NCBI RefSeq assembly: GCF_900105715.1 | Contig: NZ_FNRY01000001.1 | Coordinates: 496,001-560,000, forward strand | Direction of reading: 5' to 3' | Length of the DNA: 64,000 bases | From: Paramicrobacterium humi | GTDB taxonomy: Bacteria > Actinomycetota > Actinomycetes > Actinomycetales > Microbacteriaceae | Part shown: positions 1 through 8,503 of the stretch, piece after piece | How positions within the stretch are numbered: the stretch's first letter is position 1 | Layout: every line of letters starts with the position of its first letter | Position numbers and translations under genes: made by a program | Notes under the pieces: generated by a model | The model's input: only the letters and a program-made list of their open reading frames with translations | The model's database searches: none | What the model was told of the DNA's origin: nothing

Positions 1-1
1 C

Positions 2-145
2 GCGGGCGGTCCGCATCCGGCGAAGGTCGTCGCGGGGGACGAGCTGCGCGGCTTCGTCGGCGGCGCGCCCGTCGTCACCGACGAGACCGCCGTCGCCTCC
101 CCGCTGCCCGAGCGCAGCGTCTTCAAGGTCGCGTCGAAGGGGTAG
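2..145 (+). CDS. C-terminal fragment of an unidentified protein
   Basis: An open frame runs in from the left edge and ends at TAG 143-145, giving the last 47 residues of a protein that begins outside the window. Visible are a Gly/Pro-rich start, an acidic stretch (AGDELRGFVGG) and a basic tail ending VFKVASKG. Codon use is strongly G/C in the third position, as in the neighbours, so this is a genuine gene end. The stop is only 2 nt from the next start codon, suggesting cotranscription with the sugar dehydrogenase. I do not recognise the family from this short piece. Confidence 0.6.
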   Translation, partial: AGGPHPAKVVAGDELRGFVGGAPVVTDETAVASPLPERSVFKVASKG

Positions 146-147
146 CC

Positions 148-1317
148 GTGCGCACGCGAGGACGAGGAAACCGGATGCTGCCGGCCGTCGCGCTCGCGGC
201 ATCCGTCGCCCTCATGCTCGCCGCCTGCGCACCCGGCACGGCGCAGCCGACGCGCACTCCCCCGCCCACGACGCCCGCGCCCGCCGGGAGCCAGCCCGTG
301 ATGCCGAGCGGCGACACCGAGACGATCGCGACGCACCTGCAGGCGCCGTGGTCGATCGTGCCGCTCGGTGGCGGCGCGATCCTGTCGTTCCGCGACTCCG
401 GGCAGATCGGGGTGATGGATGCCGCCGGCGACGTGCGCATGATCGGCACCGTCGCGGGCGTCTCCCACGGCGGCGAGGGCGGGCTGCTCGGTCTCGCCCT
501 GCTCGAGAACGACGACGCGTCGTGGCTGTACGCGTACTTCACGAGCGAGAGCGACAACCGCATCGTGCGGTACGCGCTGGACGGGATGCCGGAGTCCCTG
601 AGCCTCGGCGAGCGCGAGAACATCCTCACCGGCATCCCGAAGGCGCAGATCCACAACGGAGGGCGCCTCGCGTTCGGCCCCGACGGGATGCTGTACGCGA
701 CGACGGGCGACGCGACCGGCGGCGATGTCGCCCAGGACGAGGGATCGCTCGCGGGGAAGATCCTGCGGCTCGCCCCCGACGGCGGCATCCCCGACGACAA
801 TCCCTTCGAAGACTCGCCCGTGTACTCCATGGGCCACCGCAACCCGCAGGGGCTCGCATGGACGAGCGACGGGCGCATGTGGGCGAGCGAATTCGGTCAG
901 AACACGTGGGACGAGCTCAACCTCATTACTCCGGGCGGCAACTACGGCTGGCCGACGGTGGAGGGCATCGCGAACGACGACCGCTTCATCGATCCCGTGT
1001 ACCAGTGGGGCACCTCGGACGCGAGCCCGAGCGGACTCACCGTCATCGACGACACGCTCTTCATGGCGGGGCTCGGCGGGCAGCGGCTGTGGGTCATGCT
1101 CGACGGCGTGCACGTTCCCGAAGGCTCGCACGGGCTCGAGGGCGCCGTGACGGCATCCGAATACTTCACGCACGAGTTCGGCCGGCTCCGCGACGTGGCG
1201 CCCGCACCCGACGGCAGCCTGTACGTGCTCACGAACAACACGGACGGGCGGGGAAATCCCGGTCCGGATGACGACAGGCTGATCAAGGTACAGCTGATCC
1301 CGATGGTCGAGGGTTAG
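148..1317 (+). CDS. PQQ-type sugar dehydrogenase (glucose/sorbosone dehydrogenase family) lipoprotein
   Basis: The protein has 389 residues and starts at GTG 148. A basic N-region, a hydrophobic segment and the lipobox LAAC (Cys27) predict a lipoprotein exported by Sec and anchored to the outer face of the membrane. The rest matches the soluble PQQ-dependent glucose/sorbosone dehydrogenase beta-propeller: a Gly-rich blade near GGEGGLLGLAL, the HNGGRLAFGPDGMLY motif with its conserved His near residue 170, the GHRNPQGLAW motif near 230, and FGQNTWDELNLI followed by GGNYGWP. In known family members these regions hold PQQ and the catalytic His. The family oxidises aldose sugars in the periplasm or cell wall, but many actinobacterial members have no proven substrate. 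No PQQ synthesis genes are in the window. The family is sure; the substrate is not. Confidence 0.88.
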   Translation: MRTRGRGNRMLPAVALAASVALMLAACAPGTAQPTRTPPPTTPAPAGSQPVMPSGDTETIATHLQAPWSIVPLGGGAILSFRDSGQIGVMDAAGDVRMIGTVAGVSHGGEGGLLGLALLENDDASWLYAYFTSESDNRIVRYALDGMPESLSLGERENILTGIPKAQIHNGGRLAFGPDGMLYATTGDATGGDVAQDEGSLAGKILRLAPDGGIPDDNPFEDSPVYSMGHRNPQGLAWTSDGRMWASEFGQNTWDELNLITPGGNYGWPTVEGIANDDRFIDPVYQWGTSDASPSGLTVIDDTLFMAGLGGQRLWVMLDGVHVPEGSHGLEGAVTASEYFTHEFGRLRDVAPAPDGSLYVLTNNTDGRGNPGPDDDRLIKVQLIPMVEG

Positions 1318-1365
1318 CCTCGAAAGCGGATGCGCGAGGCATCCGCCGCACCATAGGAGAGCACC

Positions 1366-1881
1366 CTGAGCATCATCCTCGGCTATGACGCAGCCACACT
1401 TCGGGAGAAAGTCGACTTGAAGGCCGTGGGCGAGCGCCTCGACGACCTCGGGGACATGCGCAGCCTCGAGGCCCTGTGCGAGAAGACGTGGCTGCTCAAG
1501 GTCGCGGGCCAGCTCGACGACGCGCTCGACATGGCGAACGCGGCCGTGCGCCTGGCCCGGTTCACGGGCAACCGCAGGGACCTCATGCGGCCCCGGATGC
1601 TGCGCGCGCAAGTGATGCAGTACCGCAAGGAGTTCGACCAGGCCCTGCACGAGCTCAATTCGCTCGTCGAGGAGGCCCACACGCACGAATGGCAGCTGTA
1701 CGAGGCGTTCGCGCTGCAGCACCGCGGTCGCGTCTACTTCGACCAGAAGGACCTCAAGCGCGCGCTCGCCGACTTCCAGGCCGCCGTGCGCATCCGCCGC
1801 GACATGGGCGCGTCCGAGGAGCAGATCGAGTCGTCTCTCGTCGCGATCACGGTGACGGAGTCGTTCCTCGGTCAGAAATGA
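1366..1881 (+). CDS. Tetratricopeptide-repeat protein
   Basis: An all-helical protein with about three TPR-like units (for example residues resembling LLKVAGQLDDALDMANAAVRL, then a repeat around YRKEFDQALHELNSL, then one around YFDQKDLKRALADFQAAVRI). TPR arrays mediate protein-protein contacts; no enzyme domain is present, so the partner is unknown. Start choice is unusual. An AGGAG at 1355-1359 sits 6 nt before CTG 1366, and the residues that follow (SIILGYDAATLREKVD) look like genuine protein. The nearest conventional starts are TTG 1417, with a weaker GGGAG at 1403-1407, and GTG 1426. I use the CTG start (171 residues); the TTG start would give 154. It follows the sugar dehydrogenase by 48 nt and may be cotranscribed. 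Confidence 0.75.
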   Translation: MSIILGYDAATLREKVDLKAVGERLDDLGDMRSLEALCEKTWLLKVAGQLDDALDMANAAVRLARFTGNRRDLMRPRMLRAQVMQYRKEFDQALHELNSLVEEAHTHEWQLYEAFALQHRGRVYFDQKDLKRALADFQAAVRIRRDMGASEEQIESSLVAITVTESFLGQK

Positions 1882-1920
1882 TTCTGGGCGAATGTCGGAC
1901 CCGTGCCCTAGCGTGATCTC

Positions 1921-2412
1921 ATGGCAGATCTCGCGAAGGTAAGGGTGTGGGCGCAGGCGCTCATCTCCCTGCACCTCGACGAGTCGTGGTCGTTCGGCTT
2001 CGACAATGCCAAGAAGCGAGCGGGACTGTGCAATTACACGCTCAAGCGCATCACCGTCTCGCGGTACCTCGCGGCCCGCTACGAGGACGACGAGATCCAC
2101 CAGATCCTGCTGCACGAGGTCGCCCACGCCATGGCAGGCGCGCGCGCGGGGCACGGGGCGGCGTGGAAGCGCACGGCGCAGGAGATCGGCTACGTCGGCT
2201 CGCGACTGCACAACGGCGAGATCGCCGACGAGCTCGCGCCGTGGGTCGGCAACTGCCCCAACGGGCACCGGCTCTTCCGCTACCGCCGGCCGACCCGGCG
2301 GGTCTCGTGCGGCGTGTGCTCGCGCCGCTTCGATCCGGCGTTCGAGATCGTGTGGCGCAAGCGGGAGATCACTGCGCAGATGCGCCGGAGCGCGGCGGCT
2401 CCCGTCGCATAG
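1921..2412 (+). CDS. SprT-like zinc metalloprotein
   Basis: The 163-residue protein carries the SprT-like fold. The zinc-binding motif HEVAHAMAG near residue 66 gives the HExxH pattern, followed by GHGAAWK supplying a further His and Trp typical of SprT/Spartan proteins. The C-terminal part has CPNGH and CGVC, a zinc-ribbon. In eukaryotes Spartan (SprT family) degrades DNA-protein crosslinks; bacterial members are mostly uncharacterised, so only peptidase-like chemistry is inferred. There is no clear ribosome binding site before ATG 1921. Instead TAGCGT at 1909-1914 is a possible -10 box 6 nt upstream, which suggests a leaderless transcript. It converges on the toxin gene downstream. Confidence 0.85.
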   Translation: MADLAKVRVWAQALISLHLDESWSFGFDNAKKRAGLCNYTLKRITVSRYLAARYEDDEIHQILLHEVAHAMAGARAGHGAAWKRTAQEIGYVGSRLHNGEIADELAPWVGNCPNGHRLFRYRRPTRRVSCGVCSRRFDPAFEIVWRKREITAQMRRSAAAPVA

Positions 2413-2413
2413 C

Positions 2414-2428
2414 GGTCAGGGCCTGACC
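2414..2428. terminator. Short palindrome between convergent genes
   Basis: GGTCAGG-G-CCTGACC is a perfect 7-bp inverted repeat with a one-base centre, lying between the SprT-like stop and the toxin stop. It may act as a weak bidirectional terminator, but there is no T-tract and the loop is very tight. Confidence 0.3.
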
Positions 2429-2772
2429 TAGGAAGGCCGGGTTGGGCTCGTATTCTGAACTCCGAGATAGTGGGCAACCGCAAGCTCGATCTCGCCCAGC
2501 TGATCTCGAGTGAGGTAGTCGACGGGGTCACCGACAACGTAATCCACGTCGATCGAGCTGATCTGGTCGACCAGCATGCGCGTCAGCCGACCCGCGACGT
2601 CGCATTCGGGACGATGGAGCGACGGACCGGCCGACGTCGACGTGGGAACCACGGTGACGACTGACAGCGGCGAGTCCGAGGGTGAGAGGACGAGACCCAG
2701 CCGCTTGCCGCCCTGTTCGTGACTCCGCGGACGACCAAGATCAACTCGGTAGACGGCGCCGCGGATCACCAC
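2428..2772 (-). CDS. mazF: MazF/PemK-type toxin
   Basis: The 114-residue protein has the MazF/PemK layout: an N-terminal RGAVYRVDLG strand, the conserved basic region GKRLGLVLSP, a strand VVTVVPTSTS, and the helix-capping region RLTRMLVDQISSID with the invariant Asp-Gln. MazF toxins are sequence-specific ribosome-independent mRNA interferases, normally held inactive by the cognate antitoxin. Translation starts at one of two adjacent GTG codons (2770-2772 or 2767-2769) that overlap the antitoxin stop, the usual coupling in toxin-antitoxin operons. It is the second gene of the pair. The cleavage site cannot be read from sequence. Confidence 0.85.
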   Translation of the reverse strand: MVIRGAVYRVDLGRPRSHEQGGKRLGLVLSPSDSPLSVVTVVPTSTSAGPSLHRPECDVAGRLTRMLVDQISSIDVDYVVGDPVDYLTRDQLGEIELAVAHYLGVQNTSPTRPS

Positions 2773-2978
2773 GCCTCCGGCTCCGCGTTGACGTCTTCAC
2801 CCTTGAGCCGTTCGGCGTCGGCGCGGAACTGAACCAACCAGCGTTCGTGATCCAGCAGCCGTAGCGCTCGGCGCAACGTGTCCGAGGTGCTCTCGCCGGG
2901 CTGCCCGGCCTCGCGCAGGATGCGCTCATCGTCCGGCGTCGGACGGAATCCGATCGATGAAGCCATGCCAGACATCAT
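2766..2978 (-). CDS. Antitoxin of the MazF-type pair
   Basis: A small protein (about 70 residues from ATG 2978) directly upstream of and overlapping the toxin. The middle (RPTPDDERILREAGQPGE then DTLRRALRLLDHERW) resembles the ribbon-helix-helix antitoxins that pair with MazF in actinobacteria, with an acidic tail (GEDVNAEPEAW) that would wrap the basic toxin. The longer frame begins at TTG 2993, but that codon lies inside a palindrome, so I prefer ATG 2978, 2975 or 2966. No clear Shine-Dalgarno is visible. Identification rests mainly on position and size. Confidence 0.7.
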   Translation of the reverse strand: MMSGMASSIGFRPTPDDERILREAGQPGESTSDTLRRALRLLDHERWLVQFRADAERLKGEDVNAEPEAW

Positions 2979-2984
2979 ACGCGC

Positions 2985-3002
2985 GTTCAACAAACGTTGA
3001 AC
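2985..3002. promoter_or_regulatory. Operator-like palindrome before the toxin-antitoxin pair
   Basis: GTTCAAC-AAAC-GTTGAAC is a perfect 7-bp inverted repeat located 7 nt upstream of the preferred antitoxin start. Toxin-antitoxin operons are usually autorepressed by the antitoxin or the complex, so this is the probable binding site. Confidence 0.6.
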
Positions 3003-3018
3003 ACCGCGTATCGGTCAC

Positions 3019-4251
3019 TCACACCCGGCGGAACGCCATCGGGTCCGCGAGGAGCGGGGCGAAGGCGAGCTCCGCGGCGCCGACCATCACGCGGCGGGAG
3101 CGCAGCCGCGCTCGGCGCAGCTGGACGTTGCGGGAGTGGCCTGACATCGAGCGAAGGCTCAGCGCTCCGCCGAGCCGTTCGTCGGAGACCGTGAGCAGCG
3201 CGCCAAGGTAGCCGCCGAGCACGACCATCTCAGGATCGAAGATGTTCACGAGGTTGGTCAGCGCGATGGAGAGGAAGCCGAGCTGCCGACGCACCTCGTC
3301 GAGCACCGCGTGGTCGCGCGTGACGCCGAGCTCGATGTCGAGCTCATGCTCGTCGGCGCGGCTCAGCCCGAGCCGTTCGAGGATCGCCGCGAGGTTGACC
3401 TCCGTCTCGAGACAGCCGACCCGCCCGCAGTGGCAGCGGCGGCCGTTCGTGTTGACCATGATGTGGCCGAGCTCACCCGCGAAGCCCTTCGTTCCGCGCA
3501 GCGGGGCGCCGTCGATGATGACGCCGCCGCCGATGCCCGAGCTGCTGCCGTTGACGAACACGAGGTCGCGGACTCCGCGGGCAGCGCCGAAGAGGTTCTC
3601 GGCGATCGCGCCGACGCTTGCATCGTTCGCCACGTACACGGGCAGCTTGAACGCGTCGGCCATCGGGGTCGCGAGGTCGACTTCGCGCCACGACAGCTGC
3701 GGCGCGTTCACGATGCGCGCGTTGTCGGCGTTCACGAGACCCGGGACGGCGACGCCGATTCCGACGACGTCGTAGTCCGACTCGATCTCGGCCTGCATGC
3801 CGCCGACGATGGACTGGGTCACGCGAACGGTCTCGGCGGGCGTCGGCACCTTCGCGGTGTCGAAGCGCACGTTGCGGATGATCTCGCCGCCAAGGCCCAC
3901 GAGACCGATCGCGATGCTGTTTCGCTCGGGGTTGACAGTTATCGCCGCGAGCCGAGGCTCGGGGTGCACGCGCAGGCTCGGCCGGCCGATCTGGCCGACG
4001 ACCGTCTCGGGCTCCCCCTCGTAGGCGAGCCCCGCTTCGACGAGCTCGGAGACGAGCACCGCGATCGTCGACCGGTTGAGGCCGGTCTGCCGGGTGAGCT
4101 CCGCGCGGGAGCAGCCGCCGTTGTGGTGCAGGATGCCCATGAGCATCGACAGGTTGAACCGCCGAAGCTGATCGTTGCTCGTTCGGGTGCCGGGGCGGGA
4201 CGACGACGAGGGAGCAGCGCGGGAGTCGGTGGTGTCCGCACGACGGCTCAT
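3019..4251 (-). CDS. ROK-family transcriptional repressor (XylR-type)
   Basis: The 410-residue protein has an N-terminal winged helix (about residues 25-85: RAELTRQTGLNRSTIAVLVSEL) fused to a ROK sugar-kinase-like domain. The ROK signatures are present: a Gly-rich VFVNGSSSGIGGGVIIDG motif and the zinc motif GELGHIMV...CHCGRVGCLET (about residues 265-285). ROK regulators of this layout include XylR and NagC, which release DNA when bound to sugar. It is the last gene of the xylose importer operon (51 nt after the permease stop on the same strand). It is therefore the best candidate to bind the TGTTG-N8-GACAAA sites near xylF and xylA. A GGGGGAG Shine-Dalgarno precedes ATG 4251. The inducer, probably xylose, is inferred from context. 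Confidence 0.85.
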   Translation of the reverse strand: MSRRADTTDSRAAPSSSSRPGTRTSNDQLRRFNLSMLMGILHHNGGCSRAELTRQTGLNRSTIAVLVSELVEAGLAYEGEPETVVGQIGRPSLRVHPEPRLAAITVNPERNSIAIGLVGLGGEIIRNVRFDTAKVPTPAETVRVTQSIVGGMQAEIESDYDVVGIGVAVPGLVNADNARIVNAPQLSWREVDLATPMADAFKLPVYVANDASVGAIAENLFGAARGVRDLVFVNGSSSGIGGGVIIDGAPLRGTKGFAGELGHIMVNTNGRRCHCGRVGCLETEVNLAAILERLGLSRADEHELDIELGVTRDHAVLDEVRRQLGFLSIALTNLVNIFDPEMVVLGGYLGALLTVSDERLGGALSLRSMSGHSRNVQLRRARLRSRRVMVGAAELAFAPLLADPMAFRRV

Positions 4252-4301
4252 CGAGCTGCTCCCCCTTCGGTCGTCATTGTCGTCTTCTGAGCGTAGTGGG
4301 A

Positions 4302-5522
4302 CTACTGTGCTCCTCCGCGGCGCTTGTTGAAGATGTCGAACGCGACGGCGAGCAGCAGCACGAGTCCCTTGATGGCCATCTGCCAGGCGGCATCCACCGA
4401 GAGGATCGAGAGCCCCATGTTGAGCACGCCCATGACGAGCGCACCGATGACGGCGCCGACGACGGTTCCGACGCCGCCCTGCACGGCCGCGCCGCCGATG
4501 AACACAGCGGCGATCGCGTCGAGCTCATAGTTCATTCCGGCCGAGGCGACCGCTCCACCCGCGCGCGCCGTCGAGACGACGCCTGCGAGACCGGCGAGCA
4601 GGCCCATGTTCGTGAGGATGAGGAAGTCGATCCACTTCGTCTTCACACCGCTCATGACGGCGGCGAAGCGGTTGCCGCCGATCGCGTACACGTGCCGGCC
4701 GAAGATCGTGTTGCGCAGCACGAACGTGTAGGCGAGGATGAGCGCCGCGAGGATGACGAGGATGTACGGCGTTCCCGAGTAGTCGCTCAGCAGCCACGCG
4801 AGCGCGAGGATCGCGACCCCGGCGATGCCGAGCTTGATCCAGAACGACGCGAGCGGCTCGCGCACGAGCTCGAGCTTGCGCTGCGCCGCACGGGCGCGGG
4901 TCTGCTGCAGCACGAGGAGGACGACGGCGACGACGCCGAAGACGAGGGTGAGCACGTCGCGTCCGCCGAGTTCACCGAGCCAGCCGGGGAACCAGCCCGC
5001 GCCGATCGCGACGAAGCCCTCGGGCAGTCCGCTGATCGTGCCGCCCGTGAGCAGCACGAGCGTGAGCCCGCGGAACAGCAGCATGCCTGCGAGGGTGACG
5101 ATGAACGCCGGGATGCCGACGAAGGCGACCCAGAAGCCCTGCCAGGCGCCGACGAGCGCTCCGACCAGCAGCGCGACGACGACGGCCGCCCACCACGGGA
5201 GCCCCCATTGGTTCATGGCGATCGCCGCTATCGCGCCGACCATCGCGACGATCGAGCCGACCGAGAGGTCGATGTGGCCGCCGATGATGACGATGACCAT
5301 ACCGATCGCGAGGATCAGCACGTACGCGTTCTGCTGGATGAGGTTGTTGATGTTGCCCGGGTAGAGCAGCCGCCCGTCCGTGAGGACCTGGAACAGCACG
5401 ATGATGATCGCGAGCGCGGCGAGGATGCCGTACTGGCGCAGGTTCACGGAGAAGCCCGGCAGCTTGCGCGGCTTCTTCTCCTGTACAGGTGTTGTCGGTT
5501 CTGTGGTGGTCGAGGTGCTCAC
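4302..5522 (-). CDS. xylH: Sugar ABC transporter permease, xylose-type (XylH/GguB family)
   Basis: The 406-residue membrane protein belongs to the CUT2 permease family (RbsC/XylH/GguB). About ten hydrophobic segments are visible. The family motif GGHIDLSVGS lies near residue 85, the GIPAFIVTLAGM motif near 140, and AIGGNRFAAVMSGV plus AVFIGGAAVQGGVGT in the C-terminal half. It would form the homodimeric channel that works with the double ATPase encoded just upstream (3-nt gap). The start is GTG 5522. Xylose specificity is inferred from the ROK regulator downstream and the operator shared with xylA; the same family also moves arabinose and glucose. Confidence 0.88.
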   Translation of the reverse strand: MSTSTTTEPTTPVQEKKPRKLPGFSVNLRQYGILAALAIIIVLFQVLTDGRLLYPGNINNLIQQNAYVLILAIGMVIVIIGGHIDLSVGSIVAMVGAIAAIAMNQWGLPWWAAVVVALLVGALVGAWQGFWVAFVGIPAFIVTLAGMLLFRGLTLVLLTGGTISGLPEGFVAIGAGWFPGWLGELGGRDVLTLVFGVVAVVLLVLQQTRARAAQRKLELVREPLASFWIKLGIAGVAILALAWLLSDYSGTPYILVILAALILAYTFVLRNTIFGRHVYAIGGNRFAAVMSGVKTKWIDFLILTNMGLLAGLAGVVSTARAGGAVASAGMNYELDAIAAVFIGGAAVQGGVGTVVGAVIGALVMGVLNMGLSILSVDAAWQMAIKGLVLLLAVAFDIFNKRRGGAQ

Positions 5523-5525
5523 GAC

Positions 5526-7058
5526 TCAGTCCTTTCCCGCCGTCATGTACTCCATGAGCACTTCTTGCGTCGCGTCGGCGCGGGCGACCTCGCCCGTCAG
5601 CCGTCCTTCGGATATTGCGTAGATTCGGTCGGAGAGCCCGAGGAGTTCGGGCAGCTCCGAGGAGATGACGATCACGGCCTTGCCCTGGGCCGCGAGCTCA
5701 TTGATGATGCCGTAGATCTCGTACTTCGCGCCCACGTCGATGCCGCGGGTGGGCTCGTCGAGGATGAGCACGTCGGGTCCCGTGAAGATCCACTTCGAGA
5801 GCACGACCTTCTGCTGGTTCCCGCCCGAGAGCTTCCCGGCGATCGCGGAGACCGACGGCGCCTTGATGTTCATCTTCTCGCGGTACGAGTCGGCGACCTT
5901 GTGCTCGCGGTTGCGGTCGACGACGCCCGCGCGAGCGAGCTTCCCGAGCGCCGCGGAGGAGATGTTCTCGGCGATGTCGTTGATGAGGTTGAGCCCGAAG
6001 CGCTTGCGGTCCTCCGTCGCATACGCGAGGCCGTGCCGGATGGCGTCGCCGACCGTGCGCACCTGGATCTCCTGTCCGCGCTTGAAGATGCGGCCGGAGA
6101 TCTTCGTGCCGTACGAGCGACCGAACACGCTCATGGCGAGTTCGGTGCGGCCGGCGCCCATGAGCCCCGCGAAGCCGACGATCTCGCCCGCGCGCACCGT
6201 GAACGAGGCGTTGTCCACGACCTTCCGGCCCGTGTCGACGGGGTGGTAGACCGTCCAGTCCTCGACGCGCAGCACTTCCTCGCCGATGTCGGGATCGCGC
6301 GGCGGGAACAGGTTGTTGAGGTCGCGACCCACCATCGAGCGGATGATGCGGCCCTCTGTCGCGTCCGGCTCTGACATCGAGAAGCTCTCGATCGTCTTGC
6401 CGTCGCGGATGATCGTCACGCTGTCGGCGATGCGCTTAATCTCCTTGAGCTTGTGGGAGATGATGATGCACGTGATGCCCTGATCGCGCAGCTGCTCGAT
6501 GAGGCCGAGCAGGTGGGCGGAGTCCTCGTCGTTGAGCGCCGCCGTCGGCTCGTCGAGGATGAGCAGCTTGACGTTCTTCGACAGCGCCTTCGCGATCTCG
6601 ACGAGCTGCTGCTTGCCCACGCCGAGCTCGAGCACGGGCGTCGACGGGTTCTCGCGCAGACCCACGCGGTCGAGCAGCTCGGCGGCCTTGGCGTTCGTCG
6701 CGTTCCAGTCGATGACGCCGCGGCTGTGCCGCTCGTTGCCGAGGAAGATGTTCTCGGCGATCGAGAGGTAGGGGCTCAGAGCGAGCTCCTGGTGGATGAT
6801 GACGATGCCGTCGCGTTCGCTGTCGTTGATCGAGCGGTACGCGGCATCCTTCCCGTCGAATCGGATGCTGCCGGCGAAGCTGCCCACAGGGTAGACGCCG
6901 CTGAGCACCTTCATGAGGGTGGACTTTCCGGCGCCGTTCTCGCCGCAGATGCCGTGCACCTCGCCGCGGCGCACGGCGATCGAGACGCCATCGAGTGCTT
7001 TCACGTGACCGAACGTCATGGTGATGTCGGTCATCGTCAGGATGCTGGATGACTCCAT
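5526..7058 (-). CDS. xylG: Sugar ABC transporter ATP-binding protein, double NBD, xylose-type
   Basis: The 510-residue protein has two nucleotide-binding domains in tandem, as in RbsA/XylG/MmsA. NBD1: Walker [10 protein letters not shown] near residue 40, Q-loop [11 protein letters not shown], signature-like [10 protein letters not shown], Walker [15 protein letters not shown]2 (from about 260): the degenerate Walker A usual for this family (GLMGAGRTE), signature LSGGNQQKV near 400, Walker [12 protein letters not shown]. It powers sugar import through the permease encoded downstream, at the cytoplasmic face. It is the intact reference against which the degenerate copy at 34701-35999 can be compared. 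The start is ATG 7058. Confidence 0.92.
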   Translation of the reverse strand: MESSSILTMTDITMTFGHVKALDGVSIAVRRGEVHGICGENGAGKSTLMKVLSGVYPVGSFAGSIRFDGKDAAYRSINDSERDGIVIIHQELALSPYLSIAENIFLGNERHSRGVIDWNATNAKAAELLDRVGLRENPSTPVLELGVGKQQLVEIAKALSKNVKLLILDEPTAALNDEDSAHLLGLIEQLRDQGITCIIISHKLKEIKRIADSVTIIRDGKTIESFSMSEPDATEGRIIRSMVGRDLNNLFPPRDPDIGEEVLRVEDWTVYHPVDTGRKVVDNASFTVRAGEIVGFAGLMGAGRTELAMSVFGRSYGTKISGRIFKRGQEIQVRTVGDAIRHGLAYATEDRKRFGLNLINDIAENISSAALGKLARAGVVDRNREHKVADSYREKMNIKAPSVSAIAGKLSGGNQQKVVLSKWIFTGPDVLILDEPTRGIDVGAKYEIYGIINELAAQGKAVIVISSELPELLGLSDRIYAISEGRLTGEVARADATQEVLMEYMTAGKD

Positions 7059-7091
7059 GAGTTTCCTTTGCTGTCGGGTGGGAGATGGCGA

Positions 7092-7121
7092 GCGGCCGGC
7101 GCCGCGAGGGGCGCCGGCCGC
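7092..7121. terminator. Intercistronic hairpin after the binding-protein gene
   Basis: GCGGCCGGCGCC (7092-7103) and GGCGCCGGCCGC (7110-7121) form a perfect 12-bp stem with a 6-nt loop, in the gap between the xylF stop and the xylG start. No T-tract follows. It probably stabilises the binding-protein mRNA or partly stops transcription, so that more binding protein is made than ATPase. Confidence 0.7.
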
Positions 7122-7127
7122 AGGCTG

Positions 7128-8243
7128 CTACAGTCCGACGTCAGAGGCCTTGACGAAGCCGGAGTCGATGAGCTTCTCCTGCACCTGGTCCTTCGTCACG
7201 ACCTGCGGGTCGAGCAGGTACGAGGGCACGACCTTCTTGCCGTTGTCGTAGGTCTTGGTGTCGTTGACCTCGACCTCGTCGCCCTTCACGATCTGCTGGA
7301 TCATCGTGAAGACCTGCTTGCCGAGCGTGCGGGTGTCCTTCCACACGGTCATCGACTGCTCACCGTCGAGGATCGCCTTGACGTTGGCCTTGTCGGCATC
7401 CTGCCCCGTGATCACCGGGTAGTCGTCACCGGGCTTGTAGCCGGCCGACTTGAGGGAGGCCTCGATGCCGATCGCGAGGCTGTCGTTCGGGGAAAGCACG
7501 ATGTCGACCTTCTTGTCGCCCGTGTAGAACGACGAGAGGCGGTTGTCCATCTCGGCCTGAGCCTTGTCGGACGCCCAGCCTTGGATGCCGATCGAGGCCC
7601 AGTCATCGTCGGATGCCGGCGCCTTGCCGCTCGGCACGACGATCTTTCCGCTGTCGATGTAGGGCTTCAGCACGTCCCACGCGCCCGAGAAGAAGAACTT
7701 CGCGTTGTTGTCATCGGGGCTGCCGGCGAACGGCTCGAGGTTGAACGGGCCGTCGGCGTTGTCGAGGTCGAGCGTGTCGACGATGTACTGGCCCTGCAGC
7801 TGGCCGACCTTGTAGTTGTCGAAGGTCGCGTAGTAGTCGACGTTCTCGGTGCCGTTGATGAGCCGGTCGTAGGCGATGACGACGGCATCCTGCTTCTTGG
7901 CCTCTTCGAGAACCGGCGCGAGGACCTTGCCGTCGATCGAGGCGACGACGAGGATCTTCGCTCCGCCGGCGATCTGGTTCTGGATCTGGCTGATCTGCTG
8001 GTCGGTCTTGTTGTCTGCGTACTGCAGGTCGACGGTGCAGCCGTCGTCCTTGAGCAGCTTCTGCAGCTGCTCGCCGTCGTTGATCCAGCGCTCGAGCGAG
8101 CGCGTCGGCATCGAGATGCCCACGTTGCAGTCGACGGCTCCGTCGGCCGAGTCGCCGCCGGCGGCTCCTCCGGAGCAGGCAGCGAGCGATGCTGCGAGAG
8201 CCCCGGCGCCCGCGAGGGCGAGGAGCTTCTTGGTGATGGACAT
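7128..8243 (-). CDS. xylF: Sugar ABC transporter substrate-binding lipoprotein, xylose/ChvE-type
   Basis: The 371-residue lipoprotein starts at ATG 8243, preceded by GAGAGGAAAG. The frame is open for 39 codons further upstream, but that stretch lacks a Shine-Dalgarno and would destroy the signal peptide. The lipobox LAAC gives Cys23. The mature part is a type-I periplasmic binding fold of the XylF/ChvE family: GISMPTRSLERW near residue 40, [47 protein letters not shown], and a late VITGQDADKANV. It captures the sugar outside the cell and delivers it to the permease. As first gene of the operon it lies under the operator-bearing promoter at 8375-8414. Confidence 0.92.
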   Translation of the reverse strand: MSITKKLLALAGAGALAASLAACSGGAAGGDSADGAVDCNVGISMPTRSLERWINDGEQLQKLLKDDGCTVDLQYADNKTDQQISQIQNQIAGGAKILVVASIDGKVLAPVLEEAKKQDAVVIAYDRLINGTENVDYYATFDNYKVGQLQGQYIVDTLDLDNADGPFNLEPFAGSPDDNNAKFFFSGAWDVLKPYIDSGKIVVPSGKAPASDDDWASIGIQGWASDKAQAEMDNRLSSFYTGDKKVDIVLSPNDSLAIGIEASLKSAGYKPGDDYPVITGQDADKANVKAILDGEQSMTVWKDTRTLGKQVFTMIQQIVKGDEVEVNDTKTYDNGKKVVPSYLLDPQVVTKDQVQEKLIDSGFVKASDVGL

Positions 8244-8374
8244 GTGCTTTCCTCTCTGAATGCGGTCACGCGCGATTCGAGGCCGGCAGGAAGGGCACAG
8301 TCGTCTCCGCAGGAAATCGTGGTGCGTTACGCCCTTGTACCGCCGGAACCTCCGCGGCATTTGTTGACGGAGAA

Positions 8375-8403
8375 AACATAGCCCGTTTATCGCGCTTTGT
8401 CTA
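8375..8403 (-). promoter_or_regulatory. Promoter of the xylFGH-ROK operon
   Basis: Read on the minus strand, TAGACA (8403-8398) is a -35 box with 5 of 6 matches, followed after 17 nt by TATGTT (8380-8375) as -10. The -35 box lies inside the operator at 8393-8419. Confidence 0.6.
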
Positions 8404-8419
8404 CGCCGACAACAAAGCG
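8393..8419 (-). promoter_or_regulatory. XylR-type operator at the xylF promoter
   Basis: On the minus strand the sequence reads TGTTG, eight bases, GACAAA. The whole element is also flanked by the perfect 8-bp inverted repeat CGCTTTGT (8393-8400) / ACAAAGCG (8412-8419). The same spaced motif recurs at 8504-8522 and at the xylA promoter (9531-9549). It overlaps the -35 box, so binding would block transcription. Confidence 0.7.
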
Positions 8420-8503
8420 AACGTGCGGAAGGCTCACCTGAAGCTCTTCGCCATCGCGCCGGCGGAGGCGCAACGTGCTCGCCTCCGGGCGCGCAGAACG
8501 ATA

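Noticed and set aside
4296-6374. A 692-codon open frame on the plus strand opposite the xylose importer genes
   Set aside because: It is antisense to two clear ABC genes. Its translation is a low-complexity mix of Asp, Glu, Arg and His, as expected when G/C-rich genes are read on the other strand.
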